Source of the DNA: Streptomyces spiramyceticus
GTDB taxonomy: Bacteria > Actinomycetota > Actinomycetes > Streptomycetales > Streptomycetaceae
Reading direction: 5' to 3'
NCBI RefSeq assembly: GCF_028807635.1
Contig: NZ_JARBAX010000001.1
Location: 5,087,551 to 5,151,550, forward strand
DNA: 64,000 nt
Part shown: one piece after another, positions 10,006-18,461 of the stretch
Numbering within the stretch: the stretch's first letter is position 1
How the letters are laid out: every line of letters begins with the position of its first letter
Translations under genes and position numbers: made by a program
Notes under the pieces: generated by a model
What the model was told of the DNA's origin: nothing
The model's database searches: none
What the model saw: the letters and a program-made list of their open reading frames with translations, nothing else

Positions 10006-10039
10006 CGGCCCGGCCGACGCCAAGGCGTCCGCTGGGCCG
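10006..10039 (+). terminator. hairpin terminator after esxBA
   Basis: Two six-bp helices (CGGCCC/GGGCCG and GACGCC/GGCGTC) are separated by a small internal loop and capped by AA. The hairpin sits 25 bases downstream of the esxA stop. Confidence 0.6.
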
Positions 10040-10123
10040 ACCCACTTCTGCAGACCGCACACTTTTGCTTGACACACAGCTTCGATTCCGATGGAAGCAA
10101 GAAGAGCCCTGGGGAGCCTGAAC

Positions 10124-11398
10124 ATGGGGGTCCTGACACCCCGTCCGCGTACGCGCACGAGTGGAACCCGCGCACTGCAGCGGGTCTTTGGCGTACTCGC
10201 GGTCACAGGCGTCTGTCTCGCCTGCGCCCCTACGGCACTGGCCGCTCCGGCACCACCCAATCGCCCCGAACCTGAATTCGGGCTGTCGTCCAGCTCCGAA
10301 TGCGTCTTCGGCGGCAACATCATCAAGTCCACGCCGTGGTCACTCCAGCGCGTACTCCTGGACCAGCTGCGCGAGCAGGCGACGGGCAAGGGCGTGACGG
10401 TCGCTGTCATCGACACCGGCGTCGACGACTCGAACGACCAGCTGCGCGGCGCGATGGCCCCCGGCGGCAAGGACTACGTCGGCAAGTCGAAGGACGGCAC
10501 CGAGGACGTCGAGGGCCACGGCACCAGGGTCGCGGGCATCATCGCAGCGCGCGCGATCAAGGACACAGGCTTCGCGGGCATAGCCCCGGAGGCCAAGATC
10601 CTCTCGCTCCGCTACACCGGCGCGGAGGACAAGCAGGGCGACTCGGGCACCATGTCCGCGGCGATCAGCGACGCGGTCGCCAAGGGCGCCAAGATCATCA
10701 ACATCTCCTCGGACACCGCGAAGAAGCAGGACAACACGAAGCTGCGGAATACGGTGGCGGAGGCCGTGAGCGAGGGCGTCCTGATCATCGCGGCATCCGG
10801 CAACGACGGCGCCGACGGCAAGTCCGAGAACACGTACCCGGCTTCGTATCCCGGAGTCCTGGCGGTAGCGGCATCCGACCGCAACGACGAACGCGCCTTC
10901 TTCTCGCAGGCGGGCAACTTCGTGGACATCGCGGCGCCCGGCGTCGGCATGGTCTCGACGGTCCCGCAGGGCGGCCAGTGCACGGCAGACGGCACGAGCT
11001 TCGCGGCCCCGTACGTAGCGGGCGTAGCGGCGCTGCTCAAGGAAAAGCACCCGAACTGGACGGCGTCCCAAATCACCACCCGCCTCCAGGAAACCGCCAT
11101 CCGCCCGGGCCGAGGCCCGAACCGCTACCTGGGCTGGGGAGTGGTGGACCCGGTAGCGGCCCTGTCGGACGAGTCGACCCCGGGCACCCGGCCGAAGGAG
11201 GACCCGCCGGTGAAGGCGGGCGCGGGTGAGGTGATCCCCATGGCGGTAACTGTGGGGGAGACGGAGGCGGAGCAGGAGCGCCGGGTTGCCATGTACGTGA
11301 TGGGGACGGGGCTGCTGCTGGTGTTCGTTGTCGGCGGGAGCGGGGTGGCTGTGCGGGACTGGCGGCGTAAGCAAGCTGGCGAGCCATCGTCGGGCTGA
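10124..11398 (+). CDS. mycP1: type VII secretion mycosin (subtilisin-like protease) MycP, copy 1
   Basis: This 424-residue S8 subtilase has a Sec signal (about residues 15-38), a mature start rich in Pro and Asn, and an intact catalytic triad: D97 in VAVIDTGVDD, H132 in GHGTRVAG and S292 in GTSFAAPYVAG. The oxyanion Asn lies in AASGNDG. A C-terminal transmembrane helix (about residues 390-415) followed by a basic tail is the standard mycosin layout. Mycosins are membrane-anchored and needed for stability of the ESX complex. The ATG at 10124 was chosen over an upstream ATG at 10091 because GGGGAG precedes it at good spacing. It follows esxBA and precedes the small helical protein. Confidence 0.92.
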   Translation: MGVLTPRPRTRTSGTRALQRVFGVLAVTGVCLACAPTALAAPAPPNRPEPEFGLSSSSECVFGGNIIKSTPWSLQRVLLDQLREQATGKGVTVAVIDTGVDDSNDQLRGAMAPGGKDYVGKSKDGTEDVEGHGTRVAGIIAARAIKDTGFAGIAPEAKILSLRYTGAEDKQGDSGTMSAAISDAVAKGAKIINISSDTAKKQDNTKLRNTVAEAVSEGVLIIAASGNDGADGKSENTYPASYPGVLAVAASDRNDERAFFSQAGNFVDIAAPGVGMVSTVPQGGQCTADGTSFAAPYVAGVAALLKEKHPNWTASQITTRLQETAIRPGRGPNRYLGWGVVDPVAALSDESTPGTRPKEDPPVKAGAGEVIPMAVTVGETEAEQERRVAMYVMGTGLLLVFVVGGSGVAVRDWRRKQAGEPSSG

Positions 11399-11468
11399 AC
11401 AGGCATCCACGTTGATCAGGCGCGAGTTGGCGCTGAAGACTTAGCAAATAGGGGAGAGGAACGGGGAC

Positions 11469-11822
11469 ATGACCAATACGAGCGCCGACCTGCGGGTTGA
11501 TCTGAGCGCACTGGATGAGGTCCTTTCGAAGCTGCGGGGCCTGTTGAAGGACATGGAGGGCGCTCGTAGTACATCGACTTACGAGACGGAAATCCCGCTG
11601 AGCGCATTCGGGCACGCCGACTTCAAGCAGGCGAAGACGCTTCATGGGGCCCATCAGAAGATGAAGGCCAGGATCGAAGAGATCATCAAGCAGCTCGAGG
11701 ATTTGATCGACGACTTCGGTAAGAAGACGTCGAAGGTCAGGGACAAGTACAGCAATCGCGAAGCCGACACCAAGCGCGGCCTGGGTAACGGTTCGGGTGG
11801 CAAAGACTCGCTCGCCAATTAG
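11469..11822 (+). CDS. small helical WXG100-like/Esp-like protein
   Basis: This 117-residue protein looks all-helical: an N-terminal helix (DLSALDEVLSKLRGLLKDME), a central loop, and a second helix with KMKARIEEIIKQLEDLIDDF. There is no WXG turn, so it is not a canonical WXG100 protein. The size, helical-hairpin form and place just before a PPE-like protein recall Esp-type partners (EspC or PE-like) of ESX substrates. A role as the small partner or chaperone of the next protein is inferred from adjacency (38 bases between genes). The ribosome site is GGGGAGAGGAACGGGG before ATG 11469. Confidence 0.7.
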   Translation: MTNTSADLRVDLSALDEVLSKLRGLLKDMEGARSTSTYETEIPLSAFGHADFKQAKTLHGAHQKMKARIEEIIKQLEDLIDDFGKKTSKVRDKYSNREADTKRGLGNGSGGKDSLAN

Positions 11823-11860
11823 TGCCAGATTCGGATTGCTGACAGAGGGGATGTTCAATC

Positions 11861-13420
11861 ATGGCCGGCGACAACACGGGCAACAAGCACATGAATGGGC
11901 AGGCGGAGGCGGAGAACCGAGAAGAGAGGAAGACGGAGCGAGACAGTACGCACGACCGCCTGGTCGAGCGGGAGAAAGCTAACAACGGCGGCAAGACGGC
12001 AATTGATCGAAAGGAAGAAGACACCTGGTACTTCCAGGAGTACTCGATCAACGGCCTGCGACGGATGATCCTGGACGCGAAGCCCGGCACGCTCATGGAG
12101 GTCGGTGGGCACTGGAAAAAGGTCCACGAGCTTCTCTCCGGCGGCGATGGCAATGGAGCCGCAGGCGAGGTGGACAGGACATCCAAGAAGGACAGCGTCG
12201 CCGGCTTGATGGAGACGGCGGTCGAAAACGTCCTGGAGCACTGGCACGGGGCGGCGGCCGAGGCGTTCCGCAAGAGGTCGAAAGAAATCGTCGTCGACAT
12301 TCGCAACGGTGCCGCCCACGCGAATCTGACAGCTGCGAATCTTGACGCGGTGGGCAAGCTCCTCAACGCCTCCATCCAGGAGATGGAGAAGATTGAGGAG
12401 CCCAGCGCGGCGGAGCGCGCCAAGGACAGGCTCAACGACGACGGCCGCAACGACGACCAGCTGAAGAAGGACCTCGACGCGGGGGTCAGCGCCGGTACTG
12501 CAGCCCAGGCCAGTGAGAAGACGCTCTCGTTGACCAGGGAGCGGCAGCTGAAGGCTATTGCCGTGATGGAGAATCTGTCGCGCGGTTATACCACCGTCAG
12601 CAACAACATTAAGCCGGCGCCGGGGATCAGCGACAAGCGCGTTGAGCCTCCACGCGACGATGTGCAGATGCCTCCAGCCCCCGTGATTCCGGGCCCATCG
12701 ACTGGCCCGGGACGGGCGGGTGCAGCTCCCAAGCCGTGGAGTGCCGGCAACGCCAACAACATCGGTAATACGCCCCAGGTCCCCCGTGCCAAGGGCATCA
12801 CCGGAGGCTCGCAACTCCCGTCCACCGGGACCAATGTGGACAGCATCAAGCCCGGACTGACGGGACCCGGTCTTGGCTCGAGCAACGGAATTGGTCCCGG
12901 CGGTGGCGGCGGTACCGGTGGCACCTCAGGCCCGGGCCTGGCGGGCACCGGCGGCGTCCCGGGCTTGGGAGTCGGCGGCAGTCGCAATGGCCTTAATACC
13001 CCCGGTGGCCGTGGTGGCGGCCGGGCCGGCGGCCCGGGTGGAGCCGGAGCCGGCCGCGGAAGCGGCCGAGCGGGTATGCCCGGCATGGGCGGTGGCGCTG
13101 GAGCTGGCGGGGCAGGCCGTGGTGGCGCTGGTGCCGGAGGCCGCGGAGCCCTGGCTAAGGCTCGCGGCGGCGTAGTGGGTGCGGCCAAGGGCGTCGCTGG
13201 CAAGGGCGCGGGCACTGGCTCGGGCCTGCATGGTAGCCGTGGTGGCTCGCAGCGTGGCGGCATGATGGGTGCTGGCGCCGGTGGCATGGGCGGCCGTGGT
13301 GGTCGTCGGTCCGAGGAAGAGAAGGGCCAGGGCGACCGTCCCGACTACCTTGTCGAGGACGAAGAGACCTGGATCTCGGAAGAGGACCGTAACCGGAACG
13401 TGCCGCGCAACATCGAGTAG
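11861..13420 (+). CDS. PPE/WXG-like protein with Gly-rich tail and YLVEDEETW C-terminus
   Basis: This 519-residue protein is a candidate T7SS substrate. Residues about 1-60 are very charged. A helical domain of PPE/WXG type follows (about residues 60-240), with LMEVGGHWKKVHELL and a Trp-His-Gly turn in EHWHGAAAEAFRKRS. A Pro/Gly linker leads into ~170 residues made almost only of Gly, Ala, Arg and Ser. The extreme C-terminus is an abrupt acidic motif, DYLVEDEETWISEEDRN. I recall similar YLVEDEETW tails on other Streptomyces WXG/PPE-like proteins, so the tail may be a recognition signal; that is inference. The gene lies between the small helical protein and the second mycosin. Confidence 0.75.
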   Translation: MAGDNTGNKHMNGQAEAENREERKTERDSTHDRLVEREKANNGGKTAIDRKEEDTWYFQEYSINGLRRMILDAKPGTLMEVGGHWKKVHELLSGGDGNGAAGEVDRTSKKDSVAGLMETAVENVLEHWHGAAAEAFRKRSKEIVVDIRNGAAHANLTAANLDAVGKLLNASIQEMEKIEEPSAAERAKDRLNDDGRNDDQLKKDLDAGVSAGTAAQASEKTLSLTRERQLKAIAVMENLSRGYTTVSNNIKPAPGISDKRVEPPRDDVQMPPAPVIPGPSTGPGRAGAAPKPWSAGNANNIGNTPQVPRAKGITGGSQLPSTGTNVDSIKPGLTGPGLGSSNGIGPGGGGGTGGTSGPGLAGTGGVPGLGVGGSRNGLNTPGGRGGGRAGGPGGAGAGRGSGRAGMPGMGGGAGAGGAGRGGAGAGGRGALAKARGGVVGAAKGVAGKGAGTGSGLHGSRGGSQRGGMMGAGAGGMGGRGGRRSEEEKGQGDRPDYLVEDEETWISEEDRNRNVPRNIE

Positions 13421-13500
13421 GCACGGACGAACCGGGATCGTCGTCGACGGTTCGTCTTGAAGGCTGGCGTAGACAGCTGCAGTTGAGTGAGGAGCAAGGA

Positions 13501-14847
13501 ATGGGTGTCAAGCGGGTCTGGTCCGCGGCAGGAGCCGTGACGCTGGCGGGAGCCTTGCTCCTCACATCAGCTCCAACAGCCTCAGCGGATTCCGTACGGG
13601 ATCGGCAGTGGGCGATGGAGGCGTTCAACGGCGAGAAGACCTGGGCTGAGTCGCAGGGGGAGGGGGTTACGGTTGCCGTCATTGATACTGGCGTGGAGAG
13701 AACCCATCCTGATCTGGTTGGACAGGTTTTGCCGGGGAAGGACTTCACCGACGACGGCGGGGACGCTAATGATGACGCCGACGGTCATGGCACCGGGATG
13801 GCGAGCATCATCGCTGGCCACGGGCATGGACCGGGCAATTCCGAAGGCGTGATGGGCCTGGCGCCGAAGGCTAAGATCCTCCCGGTGCAGTACTGGGATG
13901 AGTACAAACTCTCTGACAAGAGGATGGCGTCTGCCATCCGCTATGCGGTGGACGAAGGGGCATCGGTAATTAACCTCTCAGTCAAAGATGAGGATGTTAC
14001 CGAGGAATCAAAGACTGCGGAGGCCGTCGCCTACGCCCAAGAGCACGATGTTGTCGTGGTTGCGGGGACCGGTAATGAGGGCTTGCCAGTCGGATACCCG
14101 GCAAAGCTTCCAGGTGTGGTCGCCGTGGGTGCCGTTGATAAGTCTCTGGCGATTTGGAGAAGGTCCAACCACGGTGTCGGCGTCACGCTCACCGCTCCGG
14201 GCGTAGACATCGTCCAGGCGGCGGCTGAGGTCGAAAGCCCCAACGGCTATGGGGATGGCACAGGTACATCTAACGCCACGGCCTACGTATCAGCCACCGC
14301 AGCCCTAGTCCGCGCCAAGTTCCCCGACCTCACCGCAGGCCAGGTCATCAACCGCCTGATCAAGTCGGCAACCTTCGCCCAGCACGACATCAAGAAGGCT
14401 CCCGACGACGAGTACGGCTACGGGATCATCCGCCCCCTCAAGGCGCTCACGATGGACATCCCCAAGGGCCCCAAGGAGGGCCCCTTGGAGCAGGCGCCAT
14501 CGGACAGCTCCTCCAAGGCCGGCAGCGCTTCCGCGGGCAACGATGACGGCTCAACTCAGGCCGAGAAGAAGTCTTCTTCGAGCAGCCTGCCCCTCGTCAT
14601 CGGCGGCATCGCAGCCGCCGTAGTCATCGGCGGCATCATCTTCGCTGTGCTTCGAAGCCGCGGAAACCGTGGCAACGGTGGCCCTGGTCCCGGTGGCCCC
14701 AACGGCGGGAGTTACCCCCAGGGCATGGGCTACCCGAACCAACCGCCGTACCCGACGGCCCAGCAGCCGTACCCCACCGCCGCTCCAGGCCAGTCCCCGC
14801 ACAACCCCATCCCCTACGGCCAACAGCCGCCACACCAGGGGCAGTAG
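13501..14847 (+). CDS. mycP2: second mycosin-like subtilase (MycP, copy 2)
   Basis: This 448-residue S8 protease has a signal peptide (about residues 5-30), catalytic D62 (VAVIDTGVERTHPD), H96 (GHGTGMAS) and S257. The serine motif is GTSNATAY, unlike the common GTSMAAP or GTSFAAP, so the conserved Pro is missing. The oxyanion Asn is in GTGNEG. A transmembrane helix near residues 366-387 is followed by a Gly/Pro-rich cytoplasmic tail instead of the short basic tail of copy 1. ATG 13501 follows GAGGAGCAAGGA. The codons between about 13,670 and 14,200 use more A and T at third positions than neighbouring genes, which suggests a different history from copy 1. It probably processes or supports the adjacent PPE-like protein. 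Confidence 0.88.
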   Translation: MGVKRVWSAAGAVTLAGALLLTSAPTASADSVRDRQWAMEAFNGEKTWAESQGEGVTVAVIDTGVERTHPDLVGQVLPGKDFTDDGGDANDDADGHGTGMASIIAGHGHGPGNSEGVMGLAPKAKILPVQYWDEYKLSDKRMASAIRYAVDEGASVINLSVKDEDVTEESKTAEAVAYAQEHDVVVVAGTGNEGLPVGYPAKLPGVVAVGAVDKSLAIWRRSNHGVGVTLTAPGVDIVQAAAEVESPNGYGDGTGTSNATAYVSATAALVRAKFPDLTAGQVINRLIKSATFAQHDIKKAPDDEYGYGIIRPLKALTMDIPKGPKEGPLEQAPSDSSSKAGSASAGNDDGSTQAEKKSSSSSLPLVIGGIAAAVVIGGIIFAVLRSRGNRGNGGPGPGGPNGGSYPQGMGYPNQPPYPTAQQPYPTAAPGQSPHNPIPYGQQPPHQGQ

Positions 14848-15028
14848 AGCAGGAGCGCTCTACCGGACAAGGTGCTGTCCGCAATCTATTCACCATCAAG
14901 GTCTCCACTCGCGGTCAGCACGGAGCACCGTATATGCGGGTCTCAACGCGTCAACAGTCCGTCGCTGGCCCAAGGGCGCCGAGGACGGCGGCGCGTGGGT
15001 CGCCGGCGATCTGGCCTTCGGTGGAGTC

Positions 15029-15193
15029 ATGATTGTGCCCGGAACGAACGACATGCTGTTCATGCAGCCCCCTGACTGGCAGAAGTTCACGCAGGAGCGC
15101 GAACAGGCTGACGCTGCACGCATCGCGCGAGCGGAGCAGGCTGGGATCACCAAGCTCATCGAGAAGGAACCGAGGATGATGTACGGCTCGTAG
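15029..15193 (+). CDS. small hypothetical protein, possibly 5'-truncated
   Basis: The readable C-terminal part (MIVPGTNDMLFMQPPDW, then a charged helix to a Met-Tyr-Gly-Ser end) looks like real protein. In the same frame, protein-like sequence extends upstream to about 14,960, but no ATG, GTG or TTG is available there. The downstream ATG at 15029 gives 54 residues. Either the gene is this short, or its 5' end has decayed. The segment weakly resembles the middle of DUF397. A strong terminator follows 18 bases after the stop. Confidence 0.4.
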   Translation: MIVPGTNDMLFMQPPDWQKFTQEREQADAARIARAEQAGITKLIEKEPRMMYGS

Positions 15194-15210
15194 CCGCCAC
15201 GTCATGACAA

Positions 15211-15239
15211 CGGTGCCGGGCTCCCAGAGCCCGGCACCG
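15211..15239. terminator. bidirectional hairpin terminator
   Basis: A perfect 13-bp stem (CGGTGCCGGGCTC and its complement) has a three-base loop. It lies between the convergent small gene ending at 15193 and the kinase gene ending at 15253. Confidence 0.85.
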
Positions 15240-15252
15240 TCGCGTTCCCGCC

Positions 15253-15663
15253 CTACCCGCTCCCCTTCAGCTCCAGCTCCGCCCAGACCGTCTTCCCAAC
15301 CGTGAGCGCCTCCACGTCCCATCGCGCCGCGAGTGCATGGACGATGACGAGCCCACGCCCGAACTGGTCCTCGCACTCGGCAGAGCGGAGAGCCGGTCTG
15401 CGCTCCCCCTTGGGGTCGGTGACGGCGATCCGTAAGACCGACTGGGCGAGGACTGCCTCCACGCGGAAGAGCCGATCCCTGAGGCAGCCGTGGAGCAGGG
15501 CGTTCGTTACCAGCTCGCTGGTAACGAGGGCCGCGTCCGCCGTGACTTCAGGATGTCCCCATTCGCCGACCAGCCAGGCGATCCGCCTGCGGGCGGTGGG
15601 GACGGACCCCAGCCTGGGCGGGTAAGTGACTACGTCGTAGCCGACGTTGGGTGATGCCTCCAT
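15253..15663 (-). CDS. RsbW-like ATP-binding anti-sigma-type kinase
   Basis: This is a 136-residue single-domain GHKL ATPase of the RsbW/SpoIIAB type that is abundant in Streptomyces. It shows the N-box TSELVTNALLHG (Glu and Asn for ATP/Mg binding), the D-box region IAVTDPKG and the G-box FGRGLVIVHALA. Such proteins phosphorylate anti-sigma antagonists or bind sigma factors. The ATG at 15663 follows a near-perfect AAGGAGGTG ribosome site eight bases upstream, which decides the start over longer readings. It is divergent from an XRE/DUF397 pair, a very common Streptomyces trio. Confidence 0.88.
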   Translation of the reverse strand: MEASPNVGYDVVTYPPRLGSVPTARRRIAWLVGEWGHPEVTADAALVTSELVTNALLHGCLRDRLFRVEAVLAQSVLRIAVTDPKGERRPALRSAECEDQFGRGLVIVHALAARWDVEALTVGKTVWAELELKGSG

Positions 15664-15898
15664 GCACACGCACCTCCTTGTTCGAGCGGGCCACGAGACG
15701 GTGGCATGCCGCGCCCGCGCAGGGCGGAGCGGTGCACTTCCGCCAACTGGCTCCGCTGTGCGAGCGGTGGAGTACTGACGGTAGCCACGTCGATGCTGAG
15801 AGCGCAAGAACTCTCGGAGATATCTGTCTCCGAGAATCGCTTGTCTTGGCTCGGAGATCGACTGCACACTGGGTTCAACTCGAGAAAGGTGGTGCGAA

Positions 15899-16762
15899 GT
15901 GGCAAGCGGTCAGGCCAGTTTGGGCAACCGGGTGTCGACGGTCCTGGCCCGGAAGCTAGGCGGCGAGCTACTGCGACTACGCGACGCAGCAGGGCTGACC
16001 CAACCGCAGGCTGCGGCGGCACTGAGTGCTACGGCGGCGAAGGTCGCCAAGATGGAACGCGGCTGGGTGCCGTTCCGGGACCCCGACATCTTGGCTCTCT
16101 GCCAGCTGTACGGGGTGGACGACTCGAAGACCGTCGACAGCCTCTTGCATATCGCGAAGCTCGACCGTGAAAGGCGGAAGGCCAAGGGCTGGTGGAAGCA
16201 CTCTCCCAACGCGGGGGCGCTGGCCGAGTACATCGCTATGGAGGACGTGGCCACACGCGTCCGCACCTGGCAGCTGTCGTTGGTTCCCGGACTGTTCCAA
16301 ACTGCGGAGTACGCGCGCGCACTCGCTGTGAGCGACGGCGTATGGGAGGACCCGGACGACATCGAGCGCATCGTCGCGGTCAGGATGAAGCGGCAGGCCC
16401 GCCTGGCTGGCGAGACGCCCCTGCAGGTACATGCCGTGATCTGGGAGGCGGCGCTGCGGCAACTGGTCGGCGGCCCGGAGGTCATGCGGGCTCAGCTCGC
16501 TCACGTGCTGGATATGGCCAAACTCCCCAACATCCATGTTCAGGTGTTGCCCTTCCGGGCCGGTGGATACCCCTGTATCGGCGGTGCCTTCAACATCGTC
16601 TCCTTCGCCGAAGCTGGTGCAGTGGACGTGGTTCATGTGGACACCATTGCCTCTACCGTGTGGGTGGAGGACGCGAACGAAGGCGCCGCGTACGGCACAT
16701 TCTTCGACCGTACGGCCAGGCTCAGCCTGTCACCGCATGACTCCGAGCTACTCATCGAGTAG
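15899..16762 (+). CDS. XRE-family helix-turn-helix regulator with DUF5753-type C-terminal domain
   Basis: This is a 287-residue regulator. Residues about 14-75 form a Cro/C1-type helix-turn-helix (LGGELLRLRDAAGLTQPQAAAAL). The rest is the large DUF5753-type region with RTWQLSLVPGLFQTAEYARA and PFRAGGYPCIGG. It starts at GTG 15899 behind GAAAGGTGG. Together with the DUF397 gene 21 bases downstream, it makes the standard Streptomyces XRE-DUF397 pair. Some members influence sporulation or antibiotic production, but the target of this one is unknown. Confidence 0.92.
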   Translation: MASGQASLGNRVSTVLARKLGGELLRLRDAAGLTQPQAAAALSATAAKVAKMERGWVPFRDPDILALCQLYGVDDSKTVDSLLHIAKLDRERRKAKGWWKHSPNAGALAEYIAMEDVATRVRTWQLSLVPGLFQTAEYARALAVSDGVWEDPDDIERIVAVRMKRQARLAGETPLQVHAVIWEAALRQLVGGPEVMRAQLAHVLDMAKLPNIHVQVLPFRAGGYPCIGGAFNIVSFAEAGAVDVVHVDTIASTVWVEDANEGAAYGTFFDRTARLSLSPHDSELLIE

Positions 16763-16783
16763 CATTGGCAAGGGGACGCAGGC

Positions 16784-16966
16784 GTGACCCGGTTCGAGTT
16801 TGTGAAGTCCAGCTACAGCACGTCCGCCGGCGAGTGCGTCGAGGTTGCCACGAACATCCCCGGCACCGTCGCCGTACGGGACTCCAAGGACCCGGACAGT
16901 AAGATACTTCGCTTCAGCACAGCCGCATGGCAGGCATTTCAGTCACGAGGGACGCTCAGGTGTTGA
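16784..16966 (+). CDS. DUF397 domain protein (partner of the XRE regulator)
   Basis: This 60-residue protein is a textbook DUF397: FVKSSYSTSAGECVEVA, then VAVRDSKDPDS and AAWQAF. It starts at GTG 16784 and is in operon with the preceding XRE regulator. The C-terminus ends in an odd RGTLRC, just where transposon-derived sequence begins downstream, so the last few residues may have been altered. Confidence 0.92.
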   Translation: MTRFEFVKSSYSTSAGECVEVATNIPGTVAVRDSKDPDSKILRFSTAAWQAFQSRGTLRC

Positions 16967-17051
16967 ACCCAGCCCGACGTCCCTGACGTCGAGCAGTGCT
17001 GAAGCGCAACTAAAGCCCTGCTGTACAAGGTCCTTGCTGTACGCACCGGCA

Positions 17052-17451
17052 TCATCGGGCCTTTGTGAACAGGCGATGCTGCCCCGCGCTGACCCGGTGC
17101 CCCTGGCGAGTGAGTTCGAGGGCGAGTCTCCTGGTCGACTTGGTCGTCCAGCGCAGCGGTGACATCGGATCCCCCGCATATGTCCGGCTCGACCAGAGCC
17201 AGCAGGGCCGGCCGCAGCCCCGGGTTCACCTCGGCGGCCTTCTTGCGCCCGCCGCCGGGACGGCGCACCCGTCCCAGCGGCCCCTCGCCCGCCTCCAGCT
17301 CGTCCACGCCTTTGCGGACCGCGGTCTCGCTGACCTGAGCCGCCTGCGCGACCAGCCGGACACCGCCGTGTCCCAGGACCCGGGCCTCGGCTCCCATCAG
17401 CAGCCGACGCTGCCGCTCGTCCAGATGCGAGAACAACACCCCGAACTTCAC
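17052..17451 (-). pseudogene. transposase remnant (ISAzo13-like), frameshifted and truncated
   Basis: The first ~85 codons from 17451 read as the N-terminus of a transposase I recognise from ISAzo13-type elements: KFGVLFSHLDERQRRLLMG, LVAQAAQVSETAVRKGVDEL and RVRRPGGGRKKAAEV. Near 17,180 the frame shifts: the next frame continues as GDPMSPLRWTTKSTRRLALE. Homology then stops around 17,090 and the frame ends at 17,052. Only about one quarter of a normal ~400-residue transposase remains and no catalytic residues are left. It is certainly inactive. Confidence 0.75.
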
Positions 17452-17529
17452 GGCCAGTTGATCACGAGTCTCGTTCGGGATGCCCGTACCACGTGAACGA
17501 GCCCGAATACGGGAAGCAGCACGTTGATT

Positions 17530-17908
17530 CTCTGCGAGCCCTTAGTTTGGCGTTTATGCTGCGTGCCTGTTCGTAGTGCCCCTCGCAGCGTTTGGTTTGC
17601 CGTGTTTTCCGACGGGGTGCTCGTGTGCGCGGTGCTTGGTTCTTCGTGCCGGTTGGTCGGCCGGGGCCTGCGGTGCTGGATTTCGGTGCGCCGGCCAGCT
17701 GAGGGGTCTTCCCGCAGAGGCGGCGAAATCCTCGGCGGACGCGGGCGGGTGTGAGGCGCCTTGGGCGCGCGGGCGGTTCCCAGGGCCGGGTGGTTCCTCT
17801 GCGAGGGTGGCCGAGGCGGAGTTGGGCGTGGGCGGCGATGACCAGCCAAGTCCAGCGATCGGCGGCGGCTGGCTCACGGAGTTTGGGAGTGGTCCAGCCC
17901 ATCGTCTG
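17530..17908 (-). pseudogene. C-terminal fragment of a second transposase
   Basis: In one minus frame the sequence reads TMGWTTPKLREPAAADRWTW, LVIAAHAQLRLG and LTPARVRRGFRRL, then a basic Pro-rich tail with GPGRPTGTKNQ. This is the C-terminal end of a DDE-type transposase common in Streptomyces. The N-terminal catalytic part is absent; homology starts abruptly at about 17,908. The family name is uncertain. Confidence 0.55.
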
Positions 17909-18461
17909 CCTGATCATTCTGAAGGTAGTTCAAGATCGAATATGCGTAGGAACGCCCCCTGTAAACGACGCCGCGCGAAGTCACCTCTTTTACATCGCGT
18001 ACGCGAATCAGCACCGTAACTGGTCGCACTGACAGCGTCTCAGGGTCCTCATGTTTCTTTGGCGGCACATGGCTTGAATGCACTGCTCTGCGAGCTGCTC
18101 ACCGACCACAAGAGCGTCCAATGGGGCAGGAGCGGGCGTCTCCCCTTGATCTGGTGCCTCAGTGCGTCGGAGGTTCGGCGTGGGCGGCGGCCTCCGGTGA
18201 GTGGCAACACCGCCCACATCTGGGTCCCGCCCCCGGCTCGCGAGCGTCCCCGAATGCCGCCCGTCCGGCCAGTGTGCCGAAACCCAGCGCGGCACGTCCC
18301 GGCGTTGTCAGGGCTGCTCTGACTTGCTGCGACAGGCCATCGGCGGTTGCCTCTCACCTCCGCTCGGACTAGAGCGCCTCACGGCGCGAACCGTCTACTG
18401 GAGGCTGAGGCACCGGCGTCGTCATGTTCGCCGTATGGGCGTCGCGTCGCCTACCCGCCTA
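17909..18461. other. non-coding or decayed stretch
   Basis: I see no convincing gene here. Several short open frames exist but have shadow-type composition. The part from 17,920 to 18,060 is lower in GC than its surroundings. It follows two transposase remnants and probably consists of transposon debris. Confidence 0.5.

Noticed and set aside
18059..18372. Several short overlapping open frames on both strands
   Set aside because: No ribosome sites, no protein-like composition, and they lie in transposon debris.
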